From: UMGS1889 sp900556055
Lineage (GTDB): Bacteria > Bacillota > Clostridia > Oscillospirales > Ruminococcaceae
Reading direction: 5' to 3'
DNA: 54,783 nucleotides
Assembly (NCBI GenBank): GCA_902463265.1
Contig: CABQEV010000014.1
Coordinates: forward strand, 1-54,783
Part shown: positions 18,203 to 25,528 of the stretch, in pieces
Position numbering within the stretch: the stretch's first letter is position 1
Layout: each line of letters starts with the position of its first letter
Notes under the pieces: generated by a model
What the model was told of the DNA's origin: nothing
The model's database searches: none
What the model saw: the letters and a program-made list of their open reading frames with translations, nothing else
Translations under genes and position numbers: made by a program

Positions 18203-18507
18203 TTCGATATGACGTTTTTTTGGCGATTTTCACAAACACATCACTCACATGCTGTTGAAAATGACAATCAAAGGATAAATATGTGACAAATAAGAGAAAG
18301 CCGAGGAAGAATAAAGGAGATTTAAGGTTAGTTTAAAAATATGAACATCAAAAATGTTTACACTTTGTAAACGATTTCCGCATGATTTTTATTCTGAAAT
18401 ACGCATAAATTCGGCACAATGCACAAAATGAAAGTGACGGCAAATTTTTATGCAAATCGGCGGGGTTTGAGATTTTAATTTGCCGCCCAAATCTGTAAAG
18501 CATATGC
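18203..18507. other. Intergenic stretch, no gene seen
   Basis: This A/T-rich region lies between the divergent operon promoter and the antitoxin promoter. The open frames crossing it (one on minus from 18671) run antisense to the antitoxin and have no ribosome site or family match. I see no RNA gene or convincing hairpin. Confidence 0.6.
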
Positions 18508-18536
18508 TTGACATTGTATGTATTATGTGATATACT
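18508..18536 (+). promoter_or_regulatory. Promoter of the RelB/DinJ-like gene
   Basis: TTGACA (18508-18513), a 17-base spacer and TATACT (18531-18536) lie about 20 bases before the start codon. The segment ATGTGATATACTATA and the following AAGGAGATGAT are nearly the same as those in front of the small tandem genes at 21644. This suggests a shared promoter/operator type. Confidence 0.8.
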
Positions 18537-18558
18537 ATAAATAAAGGAGATGATAGTT

Positions 18559-18822
18559 ATGGCACAGACTATGGTCAATTTCCGAATGGACGAAGATCTG
18601 AAAAAAAATATGGAATCGACCTGCAAAGAGCTTGGAATGAATATGTCAACGGCATTTATTATTTTTGCCAAAAAGGTTGCGAGGGAAAAAAGGATACCTT
18701 TTGATGTCAGTGTTGATCCTTTCTACTCCGAAGAAAACATGAAGCGGCTCGAAAAGATCATTTCCGATATTGATTCGGGAAAAGCTAAGCTTGTTCTTCA
18801 CGAACTAAATGATATAGATTAA
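18559..18822 (+). CDS. RelB/DinJ-family antitoxin, apparently without adjacent toxin
   Basis: This encodes 87 residues. The N-terminal ribbon-helix-helix (about 1-50: AQTMVNFRMDEDLKKNMESTCKEL, then MNMSTAFIIFAKKVAREKRIPF) is the RelB/DinJ DNA-binding fold. The acidic C terminus (about 58-87) would wrap a RelE/YafQ-type toxin. I start at 18559 because the upstream ATG at 18550 overlaps the AGGAGA ribosome site. A terminator follows at once and no toxin-sized frame follows on the same strand. It is therefore an orphan, or it acts with a toxin elsewhere. Confidence 0.88.
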   Translation: MAQTMVNFRMDEDLKKNMESTCKELGMNMSTAFIIFAKKVAREKRIPFDVSVDPFYSEENMKRLEKIISDIDSGKAKLVLHELNDID

Positions 18823-18825
18823 TAT

Positions 18826-18861
18826 GAAAAAGCTCCCGATGTCAATATCGGGAGCTTTTTT
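18826..18861 (+). terminator. Terminator after the RelB/DinJ-like gene
   Basis: AAAAGCTCCCGAT pairs with ATCGGGAGCTTTTTT around a short loop, four bases past the stop codon. A and T runs on both sides make it potentially bidirectional. Confidence 0.9.
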
Positions 18862-18894
18862 CATATCAAATAGATGCAATGGAAAACCATTGCC

Positions 18895-18940
18895 GCAAAA
18901 AAAAGAAGCACCCCGTCCGCTCTGCATACGGACGGGGTGC
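18895..18940 (-). terminator. Terminator after the surface protein gene
   Basis: GCACCCCGTCCG (18908-18919) pairs with CGGACGGGGTGC (18929-18940). On the minus strand it is followed by a long T run (18896-18907). It lies 54 bases past the stop codon of the surface protein gene. Confidence 0.92.
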
Positions 18941-18993
18941 CTTTATATGATGTTAGAAAACGTAAGTAATCTAAATCGTGTGGGGGCTATGAA

Positions 18994-20997
18994 TTAGCCT
19001 CTCTTCTTAGCGATAATTGCTGCAGCTGCAAGAGCAACAGGAATTACAGCCAGAGCAACAGGAGCGTTACCTGTAGGAATGTTATCTACGGGAGCAACAG
19101 CTGTTGTCTCAGCAGGAGCAGCCTCAGTTGCAGGAGCCTCTGTCTCAACAGGAGCCTCTGTGATAACCTCAGTCTCTACGGGAGTAGTCTCGATCTCATC
19201 GGGATCCTCAGTCTTGCCCTGGGAAGAATCAGCTGAATCAGAAGCTGCTTCCTGCTCAGGAACTGTAACTGTGCAGGATACCCACTCTACGTTCTGAGTA
19301 GAGAGGAGCTCGAGGGAGTGGAGAACTACGGAAGCATCATAGAATCTGCCTTCTGTCAGCTCATCCCAATCAAATGTGATTGTGTTTGTGCCCCAATCAA
19401 CAAGACCGGAAGCGGAGAACTGCTTGGAGAAGTCTCTGTTCAGTACGATTGCGCCTGTGAACATTGATACGCCCCAAGGATCGTAGGAATCCTTAGTGTT
19501 GTCTGTGCCCCAAACGCCGTTTGTAGCTGTCCAGTTGAGGTTTGCACCGCCAACAGACTTAGCCCAAGCTCTGTATGCAGCATCATCGAAGTTGTCCTTA
19601 GCTGTGAATGTCAGTGTAACGCCGCTGTTGTCAGCGATAGCATCACGGATCTGACGGAGAGCATCAGGCTTCCAAGCTCCGAGGTCAGCAGATACAGTCT
19701 TAACAACGCCGCCATCTACTGTGATACCGGACTTAAGACCAACCTTGTTGGACTCGAACTTTGTGAACAGTGTTTCAGCTGTAGGAGTTGTGGACTTAAC
19801 CTCAACGCCAACATATGTGCCCTTAGAAGCAGCCTTTGCAGCCTCGATAGCAGCATCGTAAGCATCAAGAGAGCCAAGCTTGAGGTCAGCAGCAAGTGCA
19901 TCGTATGCAGCCTTAGCATCTGTAGAAGCCTTAACAGCAGCATCGTAAGCCTTAACGTCATCAGCATACTTCTTAGCAGCTGTGTTATGTGTAGCTACAG
20001 CAGTTTCAGCAGCTGTATCAAGGAATTCGCCCTTCTTTGTTGTAGAAGTGATTACCTTCTTGCCAGCAACTTCTTCCCATGTAACAACTTCATCGCCAGG
20101 AACTGTTACATCACCTGTGCCGTCGAGGTTGATGGTAGAATCATTGGGCTTTGTAGGAGCTGCAGCAGGAACTGCCTTAGCAGCAGCATCATACTTAGCA
20201 AATATAGCCTTAGCATCTGTAAGATTCTTGATTGTAGTTGCAGCATCATCATCAGAGATCTCGTAGATTGCAAGATCCTGGAGACCGGAAACAGTCAGTG
20301 TAACCTTTGTCTTGTAAGCGCCAACGCCGTTCAGAGCGTCAAGTGTCTTAGAATCTGTAGCAGGGATCTTAGCTGTTACAACGATCTTATCGAAGTAAGG
20401 AAGATCGAGTTCCTTCTGAGCAGCATCGTCAGCCCATGTGTTTGTCTTAGCATCATAAACGCCGGAAACAGGGTACTTCTTGTTGCCGTCAGCCATCTTA
20501 ACTGCGAGAGCTTCCTTAACAGTGTTGTACTTGTTAACGTACAGAGCCTGAGCATCGGAAGCAACACCGTTACCGGAAACGGGGAGCTTGAATGTGCCAG
20601 CCTTGGAAGAAGCGCTGTAGTTGAAGAGGTTCCAGTTGTAGAAGTTAACATCGTTCCATGTTGTGTTGTACTTCATAGTCTGAGTCTTAGTACCTGTTGT
20701 ACCAACAACCTCAACTGTGAGATCCTTCATGTTAGCGATGTCGAGAAGACCGGAAGCATCAGTAAAGTTCAGACCGAGAACCTTGTTAGCATCTGTATCA
20801 GCCAGGTCAGCGATTGCCTTTGTCAGCATGTAGTCGCCGTCGAGTGTGAACTGTACGGTTGCGTAGAATTCAGCGTCCTTAGTAAGGTCAACTGTGTACT
20901 CACCTGCGCCGGGAACAGCAGCAGATGCGGATGTAGCCATTGCAGATACGGCCAGTGCGCCAGCCATTGCGCCAGCGAATGTCTTTTTCATGTTCAT
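18994..20997 (-). CDS. Large alanine-rich secreted surface protein with sorting-like C terminus
   Basis: This encodes about 667 residues from the ATG at 20997 (AAGGAGG upstream; the frame to 21045 lacks a site). The signal peptide (about 1-27) ends ATSASA. A repetitive Ala/Asp/Lys-rich mid-region (about 260-400) looks helical or coiled (YDAAVKASTDAKAAYDALAAD). The region about 400-590 is globular. A Thr/Glu/Pro-rich wall-spanning segment (about 590-640) precedes NIPTGN, a hydrophobic stretch and the basic end KKRG. That order resembles a sortase signal, although the motif is not canonical LPXTG. Codon use differs from the neighbours: GCT/GCA and AAG dominate, as in strongly expressed genes. 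I do not recognise a function; an abundant wall protein or adhesin is possible. Confidence 0.8.
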   Translation of the reverse strand: MNMKKTFAGAMAGALAVSAMATSASAAVPGAGEYTVDLTKDAEFYATVQFTLDGDYMLTKAIADLADTDANKVLGLNFTDASGLLDIANMKDLTVEVVGTTGTKTQTMKYNTTWNDVNFYNWNLFNYSASSKAGTFKLPVSGNGVASDAQALYVNKYNTVKEALAVKMADGNKKYPVSGVYDAKTNTWADDAAQKELDLPYFDKIVVTAKIPATDSKTLDALNGVGAYKTKVTLTVSGLQDLAIYEISDDDAATTIKNLTDAKAIFAKYDAAAKAVPAAAPTKPNDSTINLDGTGDVTVPGDEVVTWEEVAGKKVITSTTKKGEFLDTAAETAVATHNTAAKKYADDVKAYDAAVKASTDAKAAYDALAADLKLGSLDAYDAAIEAAKAASKGTYVGVEVKSTTPTAETLFTKFESNKVGLKSGITVDGGVVKTVSADLGAWKPDALRQIRDAIADNSGVTLTFTAKDNFDDAAYRAWAKSVGGANLNWTATNGVWGTDNTKDSYDPWGVSMFTGAIVLNRDFSKQFSASGLVDWGTNTITFDWDELTEGRFYDASVVLHSLELLSTQNVEWVSCTVTVPEQEAASDSADSSQGKTEDPDEIETTPVETEVITEAPVETEAPATEAAPAETTAVAPVDNIPTGNAPVALAVIPVALAAAAIIAKKRG

Positions 20998-21108
20998 GAA
21001 AAAATCCTCCTTGTTTTGTTTCTTGTTTTCTTTATTTATTTCCAAATGTAAATGGAAATCAATAATTGATATGTAACCTTTGGGCTATGCCTTTCGGATT
21101 ACGCTATT

Positions 21109-21137
21109 ATTCTATCATGTAAACCCTCAACTGTCAA
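21109..21137 (-). promoter_or_regulatory. Promoter of the surface protein gene
   Basis: The minus strand has TTGACA (21132-21137), a 17-base spacer and TAGAAT (21109-21114). This gives a leader of about 105 bases before the AAGGAGG site. Confidence 0.75.
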
Positions 21138-21280
21138 TCAGCATTTACAACAAATTTTGCGATGTCAAACTGGTGAAAAGGGGTATAAATCACTAACTTT
21201 CACAACTTTTTTCGAAATCGACAACGTTTTCGGTAACAATTTGATTACAGTGAGGGGGAATTTTTTATTGATATGTAATA

Positions 21281-21475
21281 TTATCGGAGCGCATATTTCT
21301 TTTCAAAGCACTTCAAAATCTCATCTCCGTCAGCACGATTTCCATTATCAAGCGAGCTTATGCCAGCCGCAAGCATCTCTTTCAGCTCTTCCATGCTATG
21401 ATAAACGATACTCTCGGGAGGGGGGCATTCGTCAAAATTTTCATTTCGGGGAGATTTTTCGGAATTATAACACAT
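21281..21475 (-). CDS. Small antitoxin-like protein, second of a tandem pair
   Basis: This encodes 64 residues. The C-terminal half (EELKEMLAAGISSLDNGNRADGDEIL) resembles the short helix-turn segment common at the end of small antitoxins. It aligns with the upstream 59-residue protein (EELLAALEKGEDDIRNGRTEDAYEAL), so the two look like a tandem duplication. Its ATG lies inside the end of the upstream gene (11-base overlap), implying coupled translation. There is no ribosome site of its own and no toxin gene nearby. Function unknown. Confidence 0.65.
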   Translation of the reverse strand: MCYNSEKSPRNENFDECPPPESIVYHSMEELKEMLAAGISSLDNGNRADGDEILKCFEKKYALR

Positions 21476-21644
21476 ATTTTCTCAGCCTTTCCAGAGCTTC
21501 ATACGCATCTTCCGTTCTGCCGTTTCTTATGTCGTCCTCGCCTTTTTCCAATGCGGCAAGCAGCTCCTCTTTGTTTCTGATATACGTCCTGCTGTCGGGT
21601 TTCTTTTCGTATATTTCATTTGCGGCTTCTCTGTTTACTGACAT
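21465..21644 (-). CDS. Small antitoxin-like protein, first of a tandem pair
   Basis: This encodes 59 residues (begins MSVNREAANEIYEKK). AAGGAG lies eight bases before the ATG at 21644. It is charged and helical with no membrane segment, and its second half is paralogous to the protein encoded next. The promoter and leader closely resemble those of the RelB/DinJ-like gene at 18559, supporting a toxin-antitoxin-type origin. No toxin is visible. Confidence 0.7.
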   Translation of the reverse strand: MSVNREAANEIYEKKPDSRTYIRNKEELLAALEKGEDDIRNGRTEDAYEALERLRKYVL

Positions 21645-21666
21645 AAGATCATCTCCTTTTATATAT

Positions 21667-21694
21667 AGTATATCACATTTTCAGTGAATGTCAA
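21667..21694 (-). promoter_or_regulatory. Promoter of the small tandem genes
   Basis: The minus strand has TTGACA (21689-21694), a 16-base spacer and TATACT (21667-21672). ATGTGATATACTATA and AAGGAGATGAT match the RelB/DinJ-like promoter region almost base for base. Confidence 0.8.
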
Positions 21695-21841
21695 CGGGGG
21701 CGCATTATATCCGCGTGACGGCACGGTTGGGCGGTTGGGGGATACTATACTTACATGGGGACTTTGCTGCGGTCATATAAAAGCTTTCGGTCGGGAACGG
21801 AAAGTCACGGGGGTATGTTGGGTGAAATTATCCAAAAAATA

Positions 21842-21870
21842 TTGACATTTAAAAGAAAATGGGATATCAT
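21842..21870 (+). promoter_or_regulatory. Promoter of the small gene at 21900
   Basis: TTGACA (21842-21847), a 17-base spacer and TATCAT (21865-21870) lie 30 bases before the ATG. Confidence 0.7.
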
Positions 21871-21899
21871 ATGGTAAATTACAATATGGGGGCTTTTAA

Positions 21900-22109
21900 A
21901 TGAGCGTATACGAAAGCATTATTAAAAGGCTTGGCGAAGCTGCTGAATACGAAAAGGACAATATCAATAACTGCACTACTGCCCAGATAACAATACAGCA
22001 CCTGCGTGAAGAACTTGATGCAGTCGAAAAAGACAAGCTTGCGGGAAAAAACGGCTGTACCGTTGAAGAACTTGACAAATATCTCAGCGATATAATCGAA
22101 AATGCATAA
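21900..22109 (+). CDS. Small antitoxin-like protein
   Basis: This encodes 69 residues. The N terminus MSVYESIIKRLGEAAEYEK resembles the start of many small clostridial antitoxins and Xre-type regulators. The C terminus (TVEELDKYLSDIIEN) is a short acidic helix. It has its own promoter, a GGGGG ribosome site and a hairpin immediately after the stop, which supports a real gene. No DNA-binding motif is clear and no toxin partner is adjacent. Confidence 0.65.
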   Translation: MSVYESIIKRLGEAAEYEKDNINNCTTAQITIQHLREELDAVEKDKLAGKNGCTVEELDKYLSDIIENA

Positions 22110-22139
22110 AAACCGCCGCCCGATACGTTCGGACGGCGG
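22108..22139 (-). terminator. Terminator of thrS, shared with the convergent small gene
   Basis: CCGCCGTCCGA and TCGGGCGGCGG pair (22113-22139). On the minus strand TTTTT follows, 20 bases beyond the thrS stop. The plus-strand tail is weaker. Confidence 0.85.
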
Positions 22140-22158
22140 TGGGTTTATATGCGGCAGA

Positions 22159-24108
22159 TCAGACTCTTGCCTTTGTGTCAACTTCCTCTGTGATGCGTGC
22201 TATGATATCGTTGGCTGTCATTGCGCCAAGCTCGTTGTTCTTGCGGAAGGTTACGGAAACTGTGCCGTTCTCGACTTCCTTGTCGCCGATAACGAAGATA
22301 TACGGCAGCTTTTCGAGGATAGCATCTCTCTTCTTTCTGCCTACGCCCTCGCTTCTGTCGTCAACCTCCGTTCTGATGCCCTTTGCTTCAAGCTTTTTCT
22401 TTATATCATATGCATAATCAAGATGTCTGTCGGCTACGGGGACGATCCTTACCTGCTCGGGTGCGAGCCATACTGGGAGTTCGCCTGCGTATTTTTCGAG
22501 GATATATGCGAGTGTTCTCTCGAAACAGCCGAGGCTTGTTCTGTGGATTATATAGGGGTGCTTCTTTGTGCCGTCAACGTCTACATATTCCATGCCGAAA
22601 CGCTGTGCGAGGAGCATATCTATCTGGATAGTTACGAGTGTATCTTCCTTGCCGAACACGTTTTTATACTGAATGTCAAGCTTTGGTCCGTAGAATGCGG
22701 CTTCATCTATACCGATAGTATATTCTACGCCGAGGTCATCAAGGATAGTTTTCATTGTTGCCTGAGCTGTTTCCCACTGCTCGGCTGTGCCTTCGTACTT
22801 ATTCTTCGGGTTTGCGGGATCCCACTGCGAGAAGCGGAAGGTGCAGTCCTCAAGAAGTCCGATAGTGCCGAGGAAGTATTTTGCGAGTTCAAGGCAGTTT
22901 CTGAATTCGTCCTCGAGCTGTTCGGGGCGGAGGATATAATGTCCCTCGGAGATGGTGAACTGGCGGACTCTGATAAGTCCGTGCATCTCGCCGCTGTCCT
23001 CGTTTCTGAACAGGGTCGATGTTTCCGTCAGGCGCATAGGCAGGTCACGGTAGCTGCGCTGTCTGTTCAGGAACACCTGATACTGGAACGGGCAGGTCAT
23101 GGGTCTGAGGGCGAAGCATTCCTTTGTTTCGTCTGCGGGGTCGCCGAGGACGAACATTCCGTCGAGATAGTGATCCCAATGTCCCGAGATCTTATACAGC
23201 TCTCTCTTTGCCATGAACGGGGTCTTTGTCAGGAGGCAGCCCTTGCTCTGCTCAACGTCCTCGACCCATCTCTGCATCAGCTGGATAACTCTTGCGCCCT
23301 TGGGGAGGAGGATAGGCAGTCCCTGTCCGATATAGTCAACAGTCGTGAAATATTCAAGCTCACGGCCGATCTTGTTGTGGTCACGGAGCTTGGCTTCCTC
23401 TGCGGCTTTCAGGTATTCCTCCAGCTCAGATGCTTTCGGGAATGCTGTGCCGTAGATCCTTGAAAGCTGCTTACCCTTTGCATCGCCTCTCCAGTATGCG
23501 CCTGTGCATGCGGTCAGCTTGAATGCCTTTACCGATCCTGTGGACATAAGGTGCGGGCCTGCGCAGAGGTCTGTGAAATCGCCCTGCTTATAGAATGAGA
23601 TAGGTTCGCCCTTGTCGGAATGCTCTTTGCAAAGCTCAACCTTATAGGGTTCGCCCATTTCTTCGAGCTTCTTTATTGCATCTGCGGGAGCAAGCTCGAA
23701 CTGTTCAAGCTCGATATTTTCCTTGACGATCTTCTTCATTTCGGATTCGATCTTTTCGAGATCCTCGGGGGAGAAAGGCTTTTCGACATCGAAATCGTAA
23801 TAGAATCCGTTGTCGATAGCGGGTCCGATAGCGAGTTTTACTTCGGGGAAGAGTCTTTTTACAGCCTGAGCCATGATATGGGAAGCGGTATGGCGGAATG
23901 CCTTTTTACCGTCCTCATCGGCGAATGTCAGCACCTCGAAGGAAGCGTCCTCGTTAAGCTTTGTGCGGAGGTCGCAGACCTTGCCGTTCAGTTTTACGGC
24001 ACAGGCGGACTTATAGAGTCCCATGCCGATAGCCTTTACGGCATCAGCGGCGGAAATGCCGTTTTCGTACTCACGGACTGAGCCGTCTTTCAGTGTCATT
24101 TTTACCAT
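22159..24108 (-). CDS. thrS: Threonyl-tRNA synthetase
   Basis: This is a 649-residue class II synthetase that charges tRNA-Thr. The domains in order are TGS (about 1-62), the editing/SAD domain with HTASHIMAQAV (about 72), the catalytic core (about 245-535) and the anticodon-binding domain (about 540-640). Zinc ligands are expected at the Cys of RPMTCPF and at later His residues. Motif 2 reads FRNEDSGEMHGLIRVRQF and motif 3 reads LGCFERTLAYILEKY. AGGAG lies upstream of the ATG. Expression is likely set by the T-box leader about 680 bases upstream, with repeat copy 3 inside the same transcript. Confidence 0.98.
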   Translation of the reverse strand: MVKMTLKDGSVREYENGISAADAVKAIGMGLYKSACAVKLNGKVCDLRTKLNEDASFEVLTFADEDGKKAFRHTASHIMAQAVKRLFPEVKLAIGPAIDNGFYYDFDVEKPFSPEDLEKIESEMKKIVKENIELEQFELAPADAIKKLEEMGEPYKVELCKEHSDKGEPISFYKQGDFTDLCAGPHLMSTGSVKAFKLTACTGAYWRGDAKGKQLSRIYGTAFPKASELEEYLKAAEEAKLRDHNKIGRELEYFTTVDYIGQGLPILLPKGARVIQLMQRWVEDVEQSKGCLLTKTPFMAKRELYKISGHWDHYLDGMFVLGDPADETKECFALRPMTCPFQYQVFLNRQRSYRDLPMRLTETSTLFRNEDSGEMHGLIRVRQFTISEGHYILRPEQLEDEFRNCLELAKYFLGTIGLLEDCTFRFSQWDPANPKNKYEGTAEQWETAQATMKTILDDLGVEYTIGIDEAAFYGPKLDIQYKNVFGKEDTLVTIQIDMLLAQRFGMEYVDVDGTKKHPYIIHRTSLGCFERTLAYILEKYAGELPVWLAPEQVRIVPVADRHLDYAYDIKKKLEAKGIRTEVDDRSEGVGRKKRDAILEKLPYIFVIGDKEVENGTVSVTFRKNNELGAMTANDIIARITEEVDTKARV

Positions 24109-24143
24109 GATAATATCTCCTATCTTAAAATATAGTATATGTT

Positions 24144-24161
24144 AAAGTGAAAGTTCACTTT
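24144..24161. promoter_or_regulatory. Near-start palindrome before thrS
   Basis: AAAGTGAA (24144-24151) and TTCACTTT (24154-24161) form a perfect 8-base inverted repeat, 36 bases upstream of thrS. It could be a small operator or the border left by repeat insertion. Confidence 0.35.
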
Positions 24162-24188
24162 GTTGACAAATTAATGAGCAAATGGGCG

Positions 24189-24660
24189 CAAGACAAAGCT
24201 TTTTATGTTCAAGTGCACAGCACCCACAGACCCGCACCAGAAGCTAAAAAGTTCGCCAGCCTTTCTAAGGCTGCGGGATTCCAAAGGGCAGAGTCCTTTG
24301 GTCGCCCTCGCAAGGGCGAAACTCCGCAAGCAGCAATTAAAAATTCGCTTACATAAAAAGAAGCAAAACTATCAGCCGCAACACAGAACAAGCAAAAGCA
24401 GATGCAAACCGCAAAGCAACAGTCCAAAAAGCCGCATGCAGAAAAAGAAACAGTAGAACCGCTATCCCAAACCGCCCACAAAAGGAACAAAGAGAATCTA
24501 TCCTGCATGCGGCATTGACCGATAACATCGCCGAACGGCGATAATGTATCGGTCAACCGCCGATAGGCGGCGGAAGGTCACTTGGCTGTCGGTATCCGCA
24601 GTTCAGTTCACATCAAACTAACGATATCCGCAGTTCAGTTACCGCTAAATTTGTGGGTTG
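24189..24660 (+). repeat. Structured mosaic repeat, copy 3 (half copy)
   Basis: Only the forward inner part is present. It has the GCCAGCCTTT/AAGGCTG and CCAAAGG/TCCTTTGG stems (24252-24302), the GCCCTcgcaAGGGC stem (24303-24320), CCGCATGCAG and CTGCATGCGG (about 24432 and 24503), TTGACCGATA/TATCGGTCAA (about 24516-24557) and GTATCCGCAG (24592). The start hairpin, the T-tailed hairpins and the whole reverse arm are missing. It lies between the thrS T-box and thrS, so it should be transcribed as its complement in every full-length thrS message. Confidence 0.82.
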
Positions 24661-24732
24661 CTGTTAGTTTTTAGCGTGACATAACAACTGCTTACTGTCA
24701 ACCGGTTAAGCTTGTTGCTTTTGCGGGGAAAA

Positions 24733-24783
24733 TAGCAATTATCAATTGAAAACTGTCAACTATTAACTGTCAACTGTAAACTA
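24733..24783. repeat. Short AT-rich tandem repeat (ACTGTCAACT type)
   Basis: Degenerate units of ACTGTCAACTATTA type follow repeat copy 3 and run up to the T-box terminator. A similar tract follows repeat copy 4 at 29293. Confidence 0.65.
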
Positions 24784-24785
24784 AC

Positions 24786-25061
24786 AAAAAATCCCCTAAT
24801 CTATGCGCTTGCACAGACTAAGGGACGATAAATTTACCGTGATTCCACCCGAATTCGCTGAAGATCAGCCTCGTTATGACCCTTTAACGGTGGTCAGCCG
24901 TCGTTTATTGGACGCACTCAAAGGCGGTATGCACATTCGCCCGACTGCCTCCGCTTTCAGCCGCTGACGGTGGCTCTCTGAAATCTTTCCGCAAATATGC
25001 CTTCCTTATCAAAGCTTTTTCTGTATTTATATATAGTATCACTCATGCGCCGATTTGTCAA
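24786..25061 (-). promoter_or_regulatory. T-box leader and promoter of thrS
   Basis: The minus strand has TTGACA (25056-25061), a 17-base spacer and TACTAT (25033-25038). The stem I start (AGAGAG) and GGCTGAAAGC-type loop lie near 24960-24985. A Thr codon ACC sits at 24926-24928, where a specifier would be expected; this is unproven. The T-box core GGGTGGAATCACGG is at 24838-24851. A terminator, CCCTTAGTCT paired with AGATTAGGGG, ends in T6 (24786-24827). Uncharged tRNA-Thr should open the terminator. Confidence 0.9.
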
Positions 25062-25125
25062 GAGTCAATTTTTACAGGAAATCACCCGTTTTATTATGTA
25101 TAAGTGTTAAACTGTGCAAAATTCC

Positions 25126-25528
25126 TTGACAAGCGGGTAAAAATAGTTTAAAATAAAAGAATAGTTTGCAGATACATTTGCTGCTAATTTTTTATTGCAG
25201 AGGTATTATTGCCATTGCGGCATATGCAGATTTTCAGATAGATATTTTTTATGTGTCTTAATTTATTTTTATTCGGATAGAATACTGATAGCTTTAAGGT
25301 AATGCTGAATTATTCATTATTTTGATTTGTTACGTTTCCTAAGAGACGTATTTAGGGGTGTCTTTCCCCGCCTGCGGCGGGGAAAGACACATTGACCGGC
25401 AGTTCCTTAATCGTTATCGCTCCATATTCGTTTAATCTCTATTTTAATGCAACTGTAAAATTGAATATCGGGAAAACAGCACCTCTGTAATTGGTTTATA
25501 AACTAATTTACAAGGAGGTAGATCATTG
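25126..25528 (+). promoter_or_regulatory. rny promoter and long structured leader
   Basis: TTGACA (25126-25131), a 17-base spacer and TAAAAT (25149-25154) give a leader of about 365 bases. It contains a perfect 15-base-pair hairpin (25358-25390; GTGTCTTTCCCCGCC with a TGC loop) not followed by a T run. The leader encodes no convincing peptide. AAGGAGG at 25512-25518 serves rny. Confidence 0.7.

Noticed and set aside
18348..18671. 107-codon minus frame opposite the RelB/DinJ-like gene
   Set aside because: It runs antisense to a recognised gene, has no ribosome site and shows no domain.
22102..23463. 453-codon plus frame inside thrS
   Set aside because: It is an antisense shadow produced by codon bias of thrS; it is Cys/Val/Leu-rich with no domain.
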